A stretch of 64,000 bases of DNA from DASZWJ01 sp963813895 (GCA_963813895.1 CAWFAS010000004.1:124001-188000); one strand, 5' to 3'. Positions 16,139 to 25,668 are shown, counted from the stretch's first letter. A program made the numbers and translations. The notes: generated by a model from the sequence alone, not told the origin.

Positions 16139-18051
16139 TCACTTCGCCTCCACCAACAAAGCATTCAACCTTCTCACAAAACTCGCCGGATCCTCCAAAG
16201 ATGACCCCTGCGCCAACTGTGCCTGCTCAAACAGCACCCAAGTCCAATCTGCAAACCGCGCTTCATCTGCCTCTTGTTTCATTTTAGTAACCAACGCATG
16301 TTCTGGATTAATCTCAAAAATGGGTTTGCTCACAGGAAAACTCTGCCCAGCATCGCGCAATAAGTTCTGCAAATGGATACTCATATCCTGTTCATCAGAT
16401 ACCAGACAGGCAGGGGAATCTATAAGCCGGTCAGTAACCCGCACTTCTTTAATTTTATCTCCCAACACACTCTTAATTTGAGTGATCACGCTGGCTAATT
16501 CTCCTTCAGCTTGCTTGGTTTTGTCTTTGGCTTCCTTATCTTCCAGACCACCTAAATCGAGATCACCTTTAGCTACTGACTGCAGTTGTTTACCTTCAAA
16601 TTCAGTCAAATGCGACACCAACCATTCGTCGATACGATCCGACAACAGTAATACTTCTATCCCTCTTTTGCGGAAAATTTCCAAATGCGGACTATTCTTA
16701 GCCGCGCTGTAGGTATCGGCAGTTACATAATAAATTTTATTTTGGCTGGAAGGCATACGACTAACATATTCGGCTAACGACACGGTCTGTTCCGCGCTAT
16801 CACCATGAGTTGATGCAAATCGCAGTAACCCAGCGATTCGCTCGCGGTTTGCATAGTCTTCACCAGGACCTTCTTTTAGTACTTGGCCAAACTGCTTCCA
16901 AAATTTTGTATATTTTTCAGCATCGTTTTTAGACAAGTCATCTAACATATCCAAAATACGTTTGATACTGCCGGAACGTATACTGTCAATAATATGGCTG
17001 CTTTGCAAAATTTCACGCGAGACATTAAGCGGTAGGTCATTAGAATCGATAATCCCCCGTACAAAGCGTAAATAATTTGGCAGCAACTGTTCAGCATCAT
17101 CCATGATAAATACGCGGTGGACATATAACTTTAAGCCATGTTTACGTTCACGATTCCATAAGTCAAAGGGAGCGCGGCCAGGTATAAAGAGCAGACTGAT
17201 ATATTCCAGTTTACCTTCAACCCGGTTGTGCGACCAAAGCAAGGGTTCTTCAAAATCGTGCGAGATATGTTTGTAAAGTTCCCGGTAGTCTTCATCTTTA
17301 ATTTGCGACTTGGGCAGCGTCCATAATGCCGTAGCGCGATTGACAACTTCAGTCTCCGGTTGGGCTGGTTCAGCTTTTTTTCTTCCTCGCCGGTAGGGAC
17401 TGAAGGTTTCTCCATCACGATGGGAAGCAAAATATGGTCTGAGTACTTGGTAATAATGCCACGCAAACGCCAATCATCAAGAAATTCATCTTCCTCAGTT
17501 CGCAAATGCAGTATAACTTCTGTACCCCGTTCATTACGCTCAATATTCTTGATAATATAATCCCCACCACCCGTCGATTCCCAATACACGCCCTGATCGG
17601 GTGTCATTCCTGCACGACGAGTTTTAACGATAACCTGATCCGCTACTACAAAACCTGAATAAAATCCGACGCCAAATTGCCCTATCATATTGGAATCTTT
17701 GGCCTGATCCCCACTCAACTTGGTTAAAAATTCGCGGGTACCAGATTTTGCGATGGTACCTAAATTCTCGATGACTTCTTCCCGATTCATGCCGATACCA
17801 TTATCTCTAACTGTAATGGTGCGTTTTTCCTTATCAAAACTGACCCAAATTTTTAATTCGGGATCCGTTTCAAACAGCGCAGCATCCCCCAACGCCTCAA
17901 ACCGTAGCTTGTCTGCCGCGTCAGAGGCATTGGAGATCAGCTCGCGCAAGAAAATTTCTTTATTACTGTATAAAGCGTGGGTCACCAGATGTAGAAGCTG
18001 TTTTACTTCCGCTTGAAAACTTAATGTTTCTTGCTGTTCTCGTGTTGCCAT
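16139..18051 (-). CDS. htpG: Chaperone HtpG (Hsp90) split by a one-base frameshift in an A-run
   Basis: Two overlapping frames together give a full HtpG of about 637 residues. The first (17131-18051) carries the GHKL ATPase domain, with NASDAADKLR, DNGIGM and GQFGVGFYS. After codon 224 it runs into 80-odd unrelated residues. The second frame (up to 17473) supplies the middle and C-terminal domains (ALWTLPKSQIKDEDYRELYKHISHD onward in two pieces, LPLNVSREILQ, KIYYVTADTY). The break is at seven A residues (minus strand, 17375-17381) in the charged linker. Reading AAAAAAG with a -1 slip restores exactly the expected EKKAEPAQPE. It may be a sequencing error in a homopolymer, a real mutation, or recoding; see the slippery-site entry. 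Start ATG at 18051. Confidence 0.88.
17374..17380 (-). other. A AAA AAG slippery heptamer at the htpG frame break
   Basis: On the minus strand the zero frame reads GAA AAA AAG CTG. The heptamer A AAA AAG is in the same phase as the E. coli dnaX -1 frameshift site. A -1 slip makes the next codon GCT and restores the HtpG frame. An SD-like GAGGAAG lies immediately upstream, closer than in dnaX. I see no clear downstream stem-loop. A single-base sequencing deletion explains the data equally well. Confidence 0.5.
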
Positions 18052-18206
18052 TGTAGTTTGTACCTCTTGGTATTAGTGTATGGTAGAAAAATAGGGGCAT
18101 TGCTGGGGATTTCAAGGGGAGAGTGGTACCAAATTTCCTTTCTCTTGCGGGCTGCTGTTAATGGCACTTTATCGGAATAGTTAATGATTAATCCTCAGTT
18201 TTAGCC

Positions 18207-19211
18207 CTAATCAGTTCTTTCTTCTCCAAACCCTTGCTGCACAACAATATCATGTAATCTTTTAATTGCCTCAATCTGAATCTGACGCACGCGTTCGCGG
18301 GTTAAACCCACGGCCTTGCCCACCTCTTCCAAAGTCGCTTTTTCATAACCATATAACCCAAAGCGTCGCGCCAGAATTTCTTGTTGTTTAGGTTGCAGCT
18401 GTTCAAACCAGATATGCACATGTTCCTCCATATCTTCATCTTCCAGCAACTCTTCAGGGTCGATATTATGCTCATCGACTAAAGTTTCAGCTAAGGATTT
18501 TTCCGTATCTTTAGCTAGGGGAACGTCGATCGATGTGGTGTCTTTACTCAACTCCAGCATATAACGGATATCTTCCAGCGGCTTATCAACTTCTGCAGCA
18601 ATCTCTTCACAACTAGGTTCATGATCCAGGGTTTGCGTTAGTTGACGGGCAGCGCGAAGATAGGTATTTAGTTCTTTTATTTTATGAATAGGCAGGCGGA
18701 TGGTGCGCCGTTGATTCATAATGGCGCGCTCAATAGACTGACGAATCCACCAGGTAGCATAGGTAGAAAAGCGGAACCCTAAGTTGGGATCAAACTTCTC
18801 CACTGCATGCATTAATCCCAGATTACCTTCTTCGATTAAGTCTAGAAACAATAATCCTCTGCCCAAATAATGGCGGGCAATTTTGACTACCAAGCGCAAA
18901 TTACTTTCTATCATATGCATGCGAGCTGCTTCATCGCCACTTAAGACTGCCTGCGCCACCTGAAATTCCTCTTCTGGGCTCATCAGCGGGACGAAGCCAA
19001 TTTCGCTCAAATAAATCTGAGTAGGGTCAGGTGAGTGTGAGTTACGAGTAGTACGAGGTATCTCTGGCAAGTCCTCTTCCAGATAGGCCTCTTCTGGCTG
19101 TTCCTCTAATTCAGCTTCGAGCTCTTCTTCCAGATTCTTTGGCTCTCCAGCTTCATTAGAAACCAACTCATTTTCAGGTTTTTTTGCTGCTAATTTTGAT
19201 TTTTTTGGCAC
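18207..19211 (-). CDS. rpoS: RNA polymerase sigma factor RpoS
   Basis: The stationary-phase and stress sigma factor, or its lineage counterpart. The 334 residues start with a Lys-rich and then very acidic stretch (about 1-55), followed by DPTQIYLSEIG (region 1.2). Region 2 shows NLRLVVKIARHY, DLIEEGNLGLMHAVEKFDP and FSTYATWWIRQSIERAI. Region 3 follows, and region 4 has LEEVGKAVGLTRERVRQIQ. The length and the MNQRRTIRLPIH segment fit RpoS rather than RpoD or RpoH. In Legionella and Coxiella RpoS controls transmission or developmental traits; that role here is inference. In E. coli rpoS follows nlpD, not seen here; it lies upstream of htpG and downstream of the amidase gene. Confidence 0.92.
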   Translation of the reverse strand: MPKKSKLAAKKPENELVSNEAGEPKNLEEELEAELEEQPEEAYLEEDLPEIPRTTRNSHSPDPTQIYLSEIGFVPLMSPEEEFQVAQAVLSGDEAARMHMIESNLRLVVKIARHYLGRGLLFLDLIEEGNLGLMHAVEKFDPNLGFRFSTYATWWIRQSIERAIMNQRRTIRLPIHKIKELNTYLRAARQLTQTLDHEPSCEEIAAEVDKPLEDIRYMLELSKDTTSIDVPLAKDTEKSLAETLVDEHNIDPEELLEDEDMEEHVHIWFEQLQPKQQEILARRFGLYGYEKATLEEVGKAVGLTRERVRQIQIEAIKRLHDIVVQQGFGEERTD

Positions 19212-19282
19212 GGTATCTATCCTTTGAAGTGGTGAATATCCCTATAACATGCTCCTTCTATCCAAGCTAATTGCCCAATGCA

Positions 19283-19348
19283 AATAGCGCTAATCAAGAA
19301 CCATCCAATTCCCGCACGTTATAGGGAAGTTCTCTTAATTAGCGCTAT
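19283..19348 (-). promoter_or_regulatory. Hairpin in the rpoS leader region
   Basis: ATAGCGCTAAT and ATTAGCGCTAT pair around about 40 bp, with a further AAGAAC/GTTCTC match inside. It lies 70-140 bp upstream of the rpoS ATG, in the 237-bp gap before the amidase gene. In enterobacteria the rpoS leader folds into a stem opened by small RNAs with Hfq. Whether this stem does the same, or is a terminator for the amidase operon, is unknown. Confidence 0.35.
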
Positions 19349-19448
19349 CGACTCCAAGGCAATCCATGCCTAGGACAAAAAGCAAGTTGAATAGTACTTA
19401 CGTTCCTACTACACAAGCAAGCGTACAGTATACCGCAAAGCAACATAC

Positions 19449-20630
19449 TTAAACAGCCTGTGGGGGATGGCGGGCAAAGTAATCTTTAATCCCCGCTACA
19501 ATGGCATTGGCAATCTTTTGTTGATAGGCGGGAGTAGTAAGCTGCTGTTCCTGAGCCGGATTAGATAAATAACCCGTTTCTACCAATAACGAAGGGATAT
19601 CGGGCGATTTTAATACCACAAAAGCCGCCTGCTCTACCCGCGCATAATGCAAACCGGTGCAGGCACCCAGTTGGCGCAATATAGCCTCACCTATTTCCAG
19701 GCTGACACTAATAGTATGCGTCTGCGAAAGATCCAACAATACCGATCGCAATATTTGATCCTTATTAACAAACACCCCATCTACCAGCTCTGATTTATTT
19801 TCCTTGGCCGCCAACCACCTTGCCATTTCGCTGGTGGCCCCCCGCTCAGAGAGCGCGAATACTGAAGCTCCATTCGCGGTATTTGCATAAGCTGCGTCGG
19901 CATGGATGGCGATAAACAAATCCGCTTTAAACCTGCGGGCAATAGCTAATCTTTGTCGTAAAGAAATAAATTCATCATGTGACCGGGTCAAATAAACCCG
20001 AAATTGAGATTCTTGGCTTAACTGTTTAGATAAAATTTTCGAGATGGCCAATACCACATTTTTTTCTTTGCTGCCAGCTGCTCCTGTTGCACCGGGGTCT
20101 TTACCCCCATGGCCTGGATCAATAACAATTACCAACGCCGGGCGATTGTTTTTAGCTTTTATAGATTTAACAGTTGTTTTCTCTGCGGAAGAGGCAGAAT
20201 CTTGGCTGTTCGCGTTGGAAGTTGATTTCAAATCCAAAACCAAACGATAGCCATGAGCGCCTGCGGGCGGCAAAGTATAAGCTTTGGGTATGACTGACTG
20301 ATTAACATTAAAAACCAATTGCAACGACTGATCGGGTTGCGAACTGGCTTGATAGTCTTGTACTGGAGTTTTCGATAGACCTGTTGTGGGTAGCGGCACA
20401 ACTAATACGGTATTTTTCACCGTCAATAACAATCGCTGTTTGTCCGCAGCCGAAAAATGATAGTGGGCAGGGCCACTTAAATCAAAAACAAACCGAGTCA
20501 AATCCGATTGCTTGGATAGGCGAACACCGGTCATTTGGATACTAGTGGCCCAAGCAGCGGCCACAAAAAAACTGTTCAGAATGATGAGTACGAATAAAAA
20601 TTTAATAAATCTATAAGGCGTTCGCTGCAT
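19449..20630 (-). CDS. N-acetylmuramoyl-L-alanine amidase (AMIN + Amidase_3, AmiB/AmiC-like)
   Basis: A periplasmic zinc amidase that splits septal peptidoglycan between MurNAc and L-Ala during cell separation. The 393 residues comprise a signal peptide (hydrophobic 9-28, cleavage near AWA), an AMIN domain (about 30-135) for septal targeting, a linker, and an Amidase_3 domain. The latter has DPGHGGKDPG (zinc ligand His174), Glu189, AIHADA (His243) and the catalytic LLVETGYLSN. There is no LysM domain. Its start overlaps tsaE by 20 bp. The order nnr-tsaE-ami matches E. coli yjeF-yjeE-amiB, but the mutL that normally follows is absent. Confidence 0.93.
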   Translation of the reverse strand: MQRTPYRFIKFLFVLIILNSFFVAAAWATSIQMTGVRLSKQSDLTRFVFDLSGPAHYHFSAADKQRLLLTVKNTVLVVPLPTTGLSKTPVQDYQASSQPDQSLQLVFNVNQSVIPKAYTLPPAGAHGYRLVLDLKSTSNANSQDSASSAEKTTVKSIKAKNNRPALVIVIDPGHGGKDPGATGAAGSKEKNVVLAISKILSKQLSQESQFRVYLTRSHDEFISLRQRLAIARRFKADLFIAIHADAAYANTANGASVFALSERGATSEMARWLAAKENKSELVDGVFVNKDQILRSVLLDLSQTHTISVSLEIGEAILRQLGACTGLHYARVEQAAFVVLKSPDIPSLLVETGYLSNPAQEQQLTTPAYQQKIANAIVAGIKDYFARHPPQAV

Positions 20631-21093
20631 TCCTGAACCGCTCCATTATCTCTTGTCCGCGCTTACTTTTGGCTGCTATCTCAAGCATACGTCCACACGG
20701 CTGCACTTCAACCTGCAATACTAGATCCGGGGTAGGCAATAGGTTCTCAGCCAATTCTGGCCACTCAACCAAACAGATTGCTGCGTCCGTCAAGTAGTCA
20801 TGGATGCCGATGAACTCTAACTCCGCTGCCTTACCGATACGATAAAAATCAAAATGATACACTGTTTGTCCACCGATTTGGTAGGACTCAACCAAAGTAT
20901 AAGTGGGACTTTTTACCCGTCCCGCATAACCCATAGCACGCAAAAAGCCTCGTACTAAGCTAGTTTTGCCTGCACCCAATTCGCCTTGCAAAAAAATAAG
21001 GGCAGTATTGCCACCCATGGCATGTGCAATCAGCCCTCCCATGGCTAGCATAGTCGATTCATCTGGGAGGTGTTTTTTTAGTGTTGTGAGCAT
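20611..21093 (-). CDS. tsaE: tRNA threonylcarbamoyladenosine biosynthesis ATPase TsaE
   Basis: TsaE is the ATPase that works with TsaB and TsaD to form t6A37 in tRNAs. The 160-residue protein has the Walker A motif GELGAGKTSLVRGF, the family segment SPTYTLVESY, the HFDFYR motif and CLVEWPE. Length is normal. It overlaps the downstream amidase gene and follows nnr closely, so the three form one operon. Confidence 0.95.
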   Translation of the reverse strand: MLTTLKKHLPDESTMLAMGGLIAHAMGGNTALIFLQGELGAGKTSLVRGFLRAMGYAGRVKSPTYTLVESYQIGGQTVYHFDFYRIGKAAELEFIGIHDYLTDAAICLVEWPELAENLLPTPDLVLQVEVQPCGRMLEIAAKSKRGQEIMERFRNAANAL

Positions 21094-21128
21094 AGGTTAA
21101 CTTGATCAGGCATTAGGCTCGGTATGCT

Positions 21129-22613
21129 TTAACCCGGATTCACTAATGCATGCAACTCCGCCATTAAATCCAATGCCAGCATACCGCGCTCTCCTTGTTT
21201 ATTTGCAACTTTATCAGCCGCTCTAGCATGTAACAAGACGCCCAATTGAGCAGCGGTTTCTAAGCCGAGTCCCTGCGCCACCAAACCGCCCAGAATGCCA
21301 CTTAACACATCCCCCATGCCGCCAGTAGCCATACCAGGATTGCCTGCGCTGCAAATACCTGGAATATCTGCAGACTTGATCAATGTCCCAGCCCCTTTTA
21401 ATACAATTACCCCGCCATAATTTTGTTGCAACCCGCTGGCCGCAGTAAAACGATCAGACTGAATATCTGTAGTAGGACAATTCAATAACCGCCCCGCTTC
21501 CCCAGGATGAGGCGTTAAAATCCAATCATTTCTTTTACCCGGAACTTTCGCCAACAAATTCAAACCATCTGCATCCACTATTTTAAATTGCCTGGCCGCC
21601 AAGGCCAGGGTAAACAATTCTTGGGCCCAACTGTCCTGCCCTAAACCGGGACCTATGACCAACACCGTCGCGCGGTTCAAAAGGGGAGAAAAATCAGCTG
21701 GCGAGTATATCGCATGGCACATCAACTCAGGTCGTTGTCCAGTAATAGCGGCCGCATGTTCCGGCCGGGTTGCCACGCTCACTAGACCAGCCCCTACCCT
21801 GGCGGCAGCCTCACCGGCCATTCTAGCCGCCCCTGCCGCCCCATAATTACCACCTACTATCAACACATGGCCGAAGTCACCCTTATTCGAATCGCGTCTC
21901 CGCGGCGGCAAATATCGCAGTAATTCCGCCAAACTCAACAAAATAGCATCTGCAGGCACTTGCTCCAGCATTACAGCTGAATCTGGCAATAGCGGATCAT
22001 ACTCAACCTTGCCGCAATAAGCGGGGGCAGCTCCGGTGAATAAGCCCGTTTTTAGCGCAATAAAAGTTATCGTAACAAAGGCATGGACTGCACTACCGCA
22101 ACAACGGCCCGTATCGGCATCAATTCCTGAAGGGACATCTATGGATAAAACAGGCTTTTGAGCACTATTAATCATCGCGATGGCCGCAGCATAAACATTG
22201 CTGACTTCGCCCCTGATACCTATACCCAGTAAGGCATCAACAATAACATCTGCCTGCAGTGGTGGATCCGAGTTAGCAAAAGGCTGTATATCAACACCGG
22301 CCAGGTGACAAGCCTGCCATGCCTGTTGCGCGACATCCGCCAAATCCACCAATTCGCCAATATGATATACCAGTACCCGCAGACCCTGCTGTTTTGCCAA
22401 GCGCGCCACAACATAGCCATCGCCACCATTATTGCCCTTGCCACAAAAAATCAGGATAGATTTAGCCTCCGGCCAATATTTCTGCAGCAACTTAAAGGCA
22501 GCAACTCCAGCTTTTTCCATTAAATTAGGCCCATTAGCTATTTTTTGGCTAGCTAACTGCTCCAAAGTTTTAATTTGTTGCAATCGATATAGTTTTTTTA
22601 CTGGCTCTGCCAT
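21129..22613 (-). CDS. nnr: Bifunctional NAD(P)HX epimerase/dehydratase Nnr
   Basis: Nnr repairs hydrated NAD(P)H. The N-terminal YjeF domain (about 1-210) epimerises NAD(P)HX and has FCGKGNNGGDGYVVARL. The C-terminal ribokinase-like domain (about 225-490) is the ADP-dependent dehydratase, with GPGLGQDSW, TPHPGEAGRLL and GGMGDVLSGILGG. I chose the ATG at 22613 (MAEPVKKLYR), giving 494 residues. The frame stays open to 22886, but that extension runs through a palindromic repeat and has no family similarity. It is the first gene of the nnr-tsaE-ami run. Confidence 0.95.
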   Translation of the reverse strand: MAEPVKKLYRLQQIKTLEQLASQKIANGPNLMEKAGVAAFKLLQKYWPEAKSILIFCGKGNNGGDGYVVARLAKQQGLRVLVYHIGELVDLADVAQQAWQACHLAGVDIQPFANSDPPLQADVIVDALLGIGIRGEVSNVYAAAIAMINSAQKPVLSIDVPSGIDADTGRCCGSAVHAFVTITFIALKTGLFTGAAPAYCGKVEYDPLLPDSAVMLEQVPADAILLSLAELLRYLPPRRRDSNKGDFGHVLIVGGNYGAAGAARMAGEAAARVGAGLVSVATRPEHAAAITGQRPELMCHAIYSPADFSPLLNRATVLVIGPGLGQDSWAQELFTLALAARQFKIVDADGLNLLAKVPGKRNDWILTPHPGEAGRLLNCPTTDIQSDRFTAASGLQQNYGGVIVLKGAGTLIKSADIPGICSAGNPGMATGGMGDVLSGILGGLVAQGLGLETAAQLGVLLHARAADKVANKQGERGMLALDLMAELHALVNPG

Positions 22614-22774
22614 CGCACTACTCAGGTTAGATAAATTGAATGATTCAGCATTGATTCTCACAAAAAAGAGGCTACTTCTCAAGCGCATCAGCGATGCTCT
22701 GTAAGAGAGTTCTGAATTAAGATACAGCGCATGTCTATGCAAGCACAAGCTTAAGGCTCTGTAAAACAATAGAG

Positions 22775-22856
22775 GGCTGTCATCCTGAACGCAGTGAAGG
22801 CTCTCCATGAAGTGCCACCCTGATGGAGATCCTTCACCGCGTTCAGGCTGACAGCC
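22775..22856. repeat. Inverted repeat of the CATCCTGAACGCAGTGAAGG family
   Basis: GGCTGTCATCCTGAACGC pairs with GCGTTCAGGCTGACAGCC around an inner CTCCATGAAG/TGATGGAGAT hairpin. It lies in the 22614-22948 gap, just upstream of nnr. A shortened relative lies at 13973-14007. I see no gene in this gap. Confidence 0.75.
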
Positions 22857-22948
22857 AGGCAAAGTGGATTGTTCAATAGCCGTCAAGTAACTGAATCAAT
22901 CGGGGCCGTTGCTCAGCGTGCTCTGTACTGGACAAAAAATTGCAATGA

Positions 22949-23306
22949 TCATAAAACAGCTCCTTTTTCTGCAGAAATATTAAAAAAGTAACCTAAAACT
23001 CTCTTAAATTGCATTATTTTTTGATTGGGTTGCAGCAGAAGGTCGCGGAGAAGATCCAGGCCATAACGAAAAAAACTATATTGAGGTCTTTTGCTTTCCT
23101 TATAGTTTTTTAGAGGAATAGGGTGTTTTTCTGAACGCCATTCGCCCGCCTGGTGGGCTAAACAAAAGGCGATGGCTAATACCGAAATCAATATTTTCTA
23201 GCCTTTCCGGTTTAATCTTATGGTATCTTCAAACCGGAATCCTCTTCCCTTTAAGCTTTGAAAAAGATTTTCTATCTTCCATCTTCGTATATATATATTG
23301 CTACGG
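22949..23306 (-). pseudogene. IS4-like transposase, C-terminal remnant with internal stop
   Basis: The minus strand encodes RRWKIENLFQSLKGRGFRFE near 23220-23300, then an in-frame TAG, then VLAIAFCLAHQAGEW and FFRYGLDLLRD. These are the classic C-terminal pieces of IS4-family DDE transposases, where the Glu of WKIENLF is catalytic. The ISVLAIAF block runs to 22949. The N-terminal half and the DD residues are not recognisable, although a decayed stretch follows to about 23540. I see no clear terminal inverted repeats. It is an inactive remnant. Confidence 0.7.
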
Positions 23307-23309
23307 CTT

Positions 23310-23790
23310 GTTTTACTAATCTCTCTATACAGGAATTAGCCCGAGCTTTCCCAAAAATAACGGATCATGTGATTGTGCCAAATGCAATTAGCGATCCATT
23401 AAATTCGGAGGGAGCAAGGATTACGTTTAACTGAAAAAACCTGCTTGGACAACTTCAAGAGTTGAGGCAATTTTTTCAGGGATGTATGCATCGTAGCCAC
23501 TCTCTGCCAGGTAAATTGCGGAAATTAGATTTAGTTAAGTAATCTTTCCAAACTATTTACAGCTTTATCCAGATTATTTTACTTTATTTTTTTCTATGTT
23601 TTTTTACCTAGTTTTTTCATTGGTTTTCTCCCTAACTTTTCCTTTACTTTTTATTTCGAGATCCATCCATGAAACGATTTAGGTCTATTCATATATTGAA
23701 CGATCCACAACAATCGTATACTGGATTAAAGTGAACCACGACCAATTTAATATTGATTTAATTTTTAGCCATTATAATTCTATTTAAACT
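23310..23790. other. Decayed AT-rich stretch without an intact gene
   Basis: Short, broken protein-like pieces occur on both strands. Examples are QELARAFPKITDHVIVPN on the plus strand near 23330-23435 and a Leu/Lys-rich piece on the minus strand near 23440-23510 that could be the N-terminal end of the same transposase. None forms a gene. No repeat or RNA gene was recognised here. Confidence 0.4.
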
Positions 23791-23792
23791 CT

Positions 23793-24422
23793 TTGTTTCA
23801 GCTTCCACAATCACAACTAATTGGTATTGGTATGCCATTCTCTGCCTTCCAAGCAGCTATAAAATCCCCCAAATACGTATTAGCTTTGTGTAAAGATTCC
23901 AGCTTAGTGGTTGGCGCTTTAACCTGGGCAATTCCAACTATTTTGGAAACCCTTAGTTCTCTGCCAAATTCTACTGAAAAAAGTGAATTAATTGAGAGCT
24001 TAAAAGTAGTTCATAAAACAAACCTTGAGGCTAATGCGGAAACTGCATCTGAAAAGCGAAAATATATGGCAGATGAGATGGACAATCAAACTCGTTTGGA
24101 TATAATATTGGCAGAATCTGAAGACGATGAAGATAGCATTAATGATAAGAAATTAATAGAAACGGATACTGAATTACAAAAAATATTTGATCAAGATTCA
24201 GATGAAGAAGAAATTATTTTATATAATCCCAATATGAAAAAAAATGGAGAAACTATTTTTTTCCCAAATGTAAATGCAGCTCATTGTAAGGATAGTTTTT
24301 TCTCACTTAAATTAGAATCACCACGAATACAAACTCCAAAACCTAATACATTAATTAAAGAAATTAACGCCGATGAGCGCGGCATAAAGACCAAAGTTTC
24401 TCCCAATGGTTCAGAAAATTGA
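23793..24422 (+). CDS. Hypothetical acidic protein
   Basis: A 209-residue frame beginning with TTG; an ATG at residue 14 (MPFSAFQAAIK) is the alternative start. The N-terminal third has a hydrophobic helix (SSLVVGALTWAIPTILETL). The middle is strongly acidic (ESEDDEDSIND, QDSDEEEIIL). The C-terminal part is polar with several Pro. I recognise no family. Base composition is AT-rich like the decayed DNA around it, so this may be a young effector-like gene, a 5'-truncated gene or non-functional DNA. Confidence 0.4.
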   Translation: MFQLPQSQLIGIGMPFSAFQAAIKSPKYVLALCKDSSLVVGALTWAIPTILETLSSLPNSTEKSELIESLKVVHKTNLEANAETASEKRKYMADEMDNQTRLDIILAESEDDEDSINDKKLIETDTELQKIFDQDSDEEEIILYNPNMKKNGETIFFPNVNAAHCKDSFFSLKLESPRIQTPKPNTLIKEINADERGIKTKVSPNGSEN

Positions 24423-24858
24423 GCAAATTTCATAGCCATTTAATGCGTAATTCAGTGAAATCGATCACCCAGGCCCAGGCTCATCGAAAATCTATAAATG
24501 ACTCCGTCCCAAATTAAAAAATTGAGAGGACAGGAACATGTCGGTAATTTAACAAAATTTCATATCTTCTTATCAACTATCCTACTTTAAAAACTACCTA
24601 TCCTAGCAAATTATATTTCACACTGTACATTATTATTCTGCACACTTTTTAAGTGATAAATACTACCCTGATTATTCTAATTCATTGAGATGATCCTATG
24701 AAAGACTGGTTCAATTTCTCCCGCTGGGTGAAACAAACGCCGGCTGGCTGGGCGAATCCGTGCAATTCGGCGTCAGCAACAAAACACCCTCATCCCAGAT
24801 TCTGGGCGATTTCTTTGATCAATATCCGTTATCCAGCTTACTGCCATAAAGCCAAGGC
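24423..24858. other. Gap with one gene fragment
   Basis: The first 270 bp are AT-rich and hold nothing I recognise. The last part holds a GC-richer protein-like fragment, listed separately. Confidence 0.4.
24718..24849 (+). pseudogene. C-terminal fragment of an unknown gene
   Basis: This frame reads LPLGETNAGWLGESVQFGV, then SNKTPSSQILGDFFDQYPL and a stop. Composition and codon use look like coding DNA and are richer in GC than the flanks. There is no start and no upstream continuation, so it looks like the tail of a gene left behind by a rearrangement. The parent family is not recognised. Confidence 0.35.
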
Positions 24859-25329
24859 TTAATTTAGCTTGTGGCTTTCTTCTGCAGTATCGTGTATAGC
24901 CAGCGATTCTTTTCTTAAAGATTGTACAGCTGTGTTTATTTTATCTTCCGCCTTGGTTAGAGACTCCAGTATTAAGTGTTTACCTGGAGTAGAAAATAAT
25001 GAAAGAAATGAAGGCGTATTAGGTAAAGAAACCAAGGAATTTTGCAGCGAATCTCTGCACGTGGAAATCATTTTCATAAAAGGTCGGGGATCTCCTTTAT
25101 TAATTAACATTTTTTGTGCTGTTTCCAAATGAGTGCGCATATCTTCTACATAAAACTTAGCTATTTCGTATCTTTCGGCAACTCGTGGTTTTGTGTCCCC
25201 AAAAAGTTCAACGCCCTTCTTATAGATATTTGTAAGATCGCGAAGCTCAGATATGAGATTTTGCGAAGCCTCTAAAATTTTTTTCCCACCAGCACTCAAT
25301 TTAATTTCTTTTTTATCACCATCGCTCAT
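24859..25329 (-). CDS. Hypothetical helical protein
   Basis: A 156-residue, highly charged, probably all-alpha protein with no membrane span. Predicted helices cover most of 10-90 (GGKKILEASQNLISELRDL and YEIAKFYVEDMRTHLETAQ) and the C terminus (LTKAEDKINTAVQSLRKE). AAGGTGA lies 6 bp before the ATG, which supports translation. No family is recognised. Its place among fragments and unknown genes fits accessory or effector-like content, but nothing proves that. Confidence 0.5.
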   Translation of the reverse strand: MSDGDKKEIKLSAGGKKILEASQNLISELRDLTNIYKKGVELFGDTKPRVAERYEIAKFYVEDMRTHLETAQKMLINKGDPRPFMKMISTCRDSLQNSLVSLPNTPSFLSLFSTPGKHLILESLTKAEDKINTAVQSLRKESLAIHDTAEESHKLN

Positions 25330-25596
25330 AAATCACCTTAATAACGCTTATGCACTTTAATTATATTTATGACCTATACAAGAAATGAGATTTCAAACTT
25401 ATTTTTTTGATCAATAAATACGCCAATAAATACACTGCTATTTGCTTAATTTACACGGCTAAAATTAAGGATTGATTAATGAGCAGAGGGTTGACGCGAG
25501 GGTTGAGTAAAAGACTTGATTTCTAAAGTTTCTTCAATACGCCACAAAATTTCATGATTCCAAACCGTACACAAAACCTTTAGGGCTTCATTCATT

Positions 25597-25668
25597 TTCC
25601 CTCTCCCCAACACTCTCCCGCGAACAGGTTGAGAGTCTTCTCAAACTCCTTTCGCGGGAGAGGGGGAT
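25597..25668. repeat. Short inverted repeat with CTCTCCC/GGGAGAG arms
   Basis: CCCTCTCCCC...CTCTCCCGCGAA pairs with TTCGCGGGAGAGGGGG around an AACAGGTTGAG/CTCAAACTCC loop. It resembles the GC-rich cores of the other palindromes in this window. Confidence 0.6.

Noticed and set aside
15924..16481. 185-codon plus-strand frame across the repeat and the htpG end
   Set aside because: Half is repeat, half is antisense to htpG; no family match.
22614..22886. N-terminal extension of Nnr by 91 residues
   Set aside because: The extension is coded by a palindromic repeat and lacks family similarity; the normal Nnr start is MAEPVKKLYR at 22613.
23330..23437. Plus-strand piece QELARAFPKITDHVIVPN in the decayed stretch
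   Set aside because: It reads like protein but has no start, is short, overlaps the presumed transposase remnant and matches no family I know; not enough for a feature.
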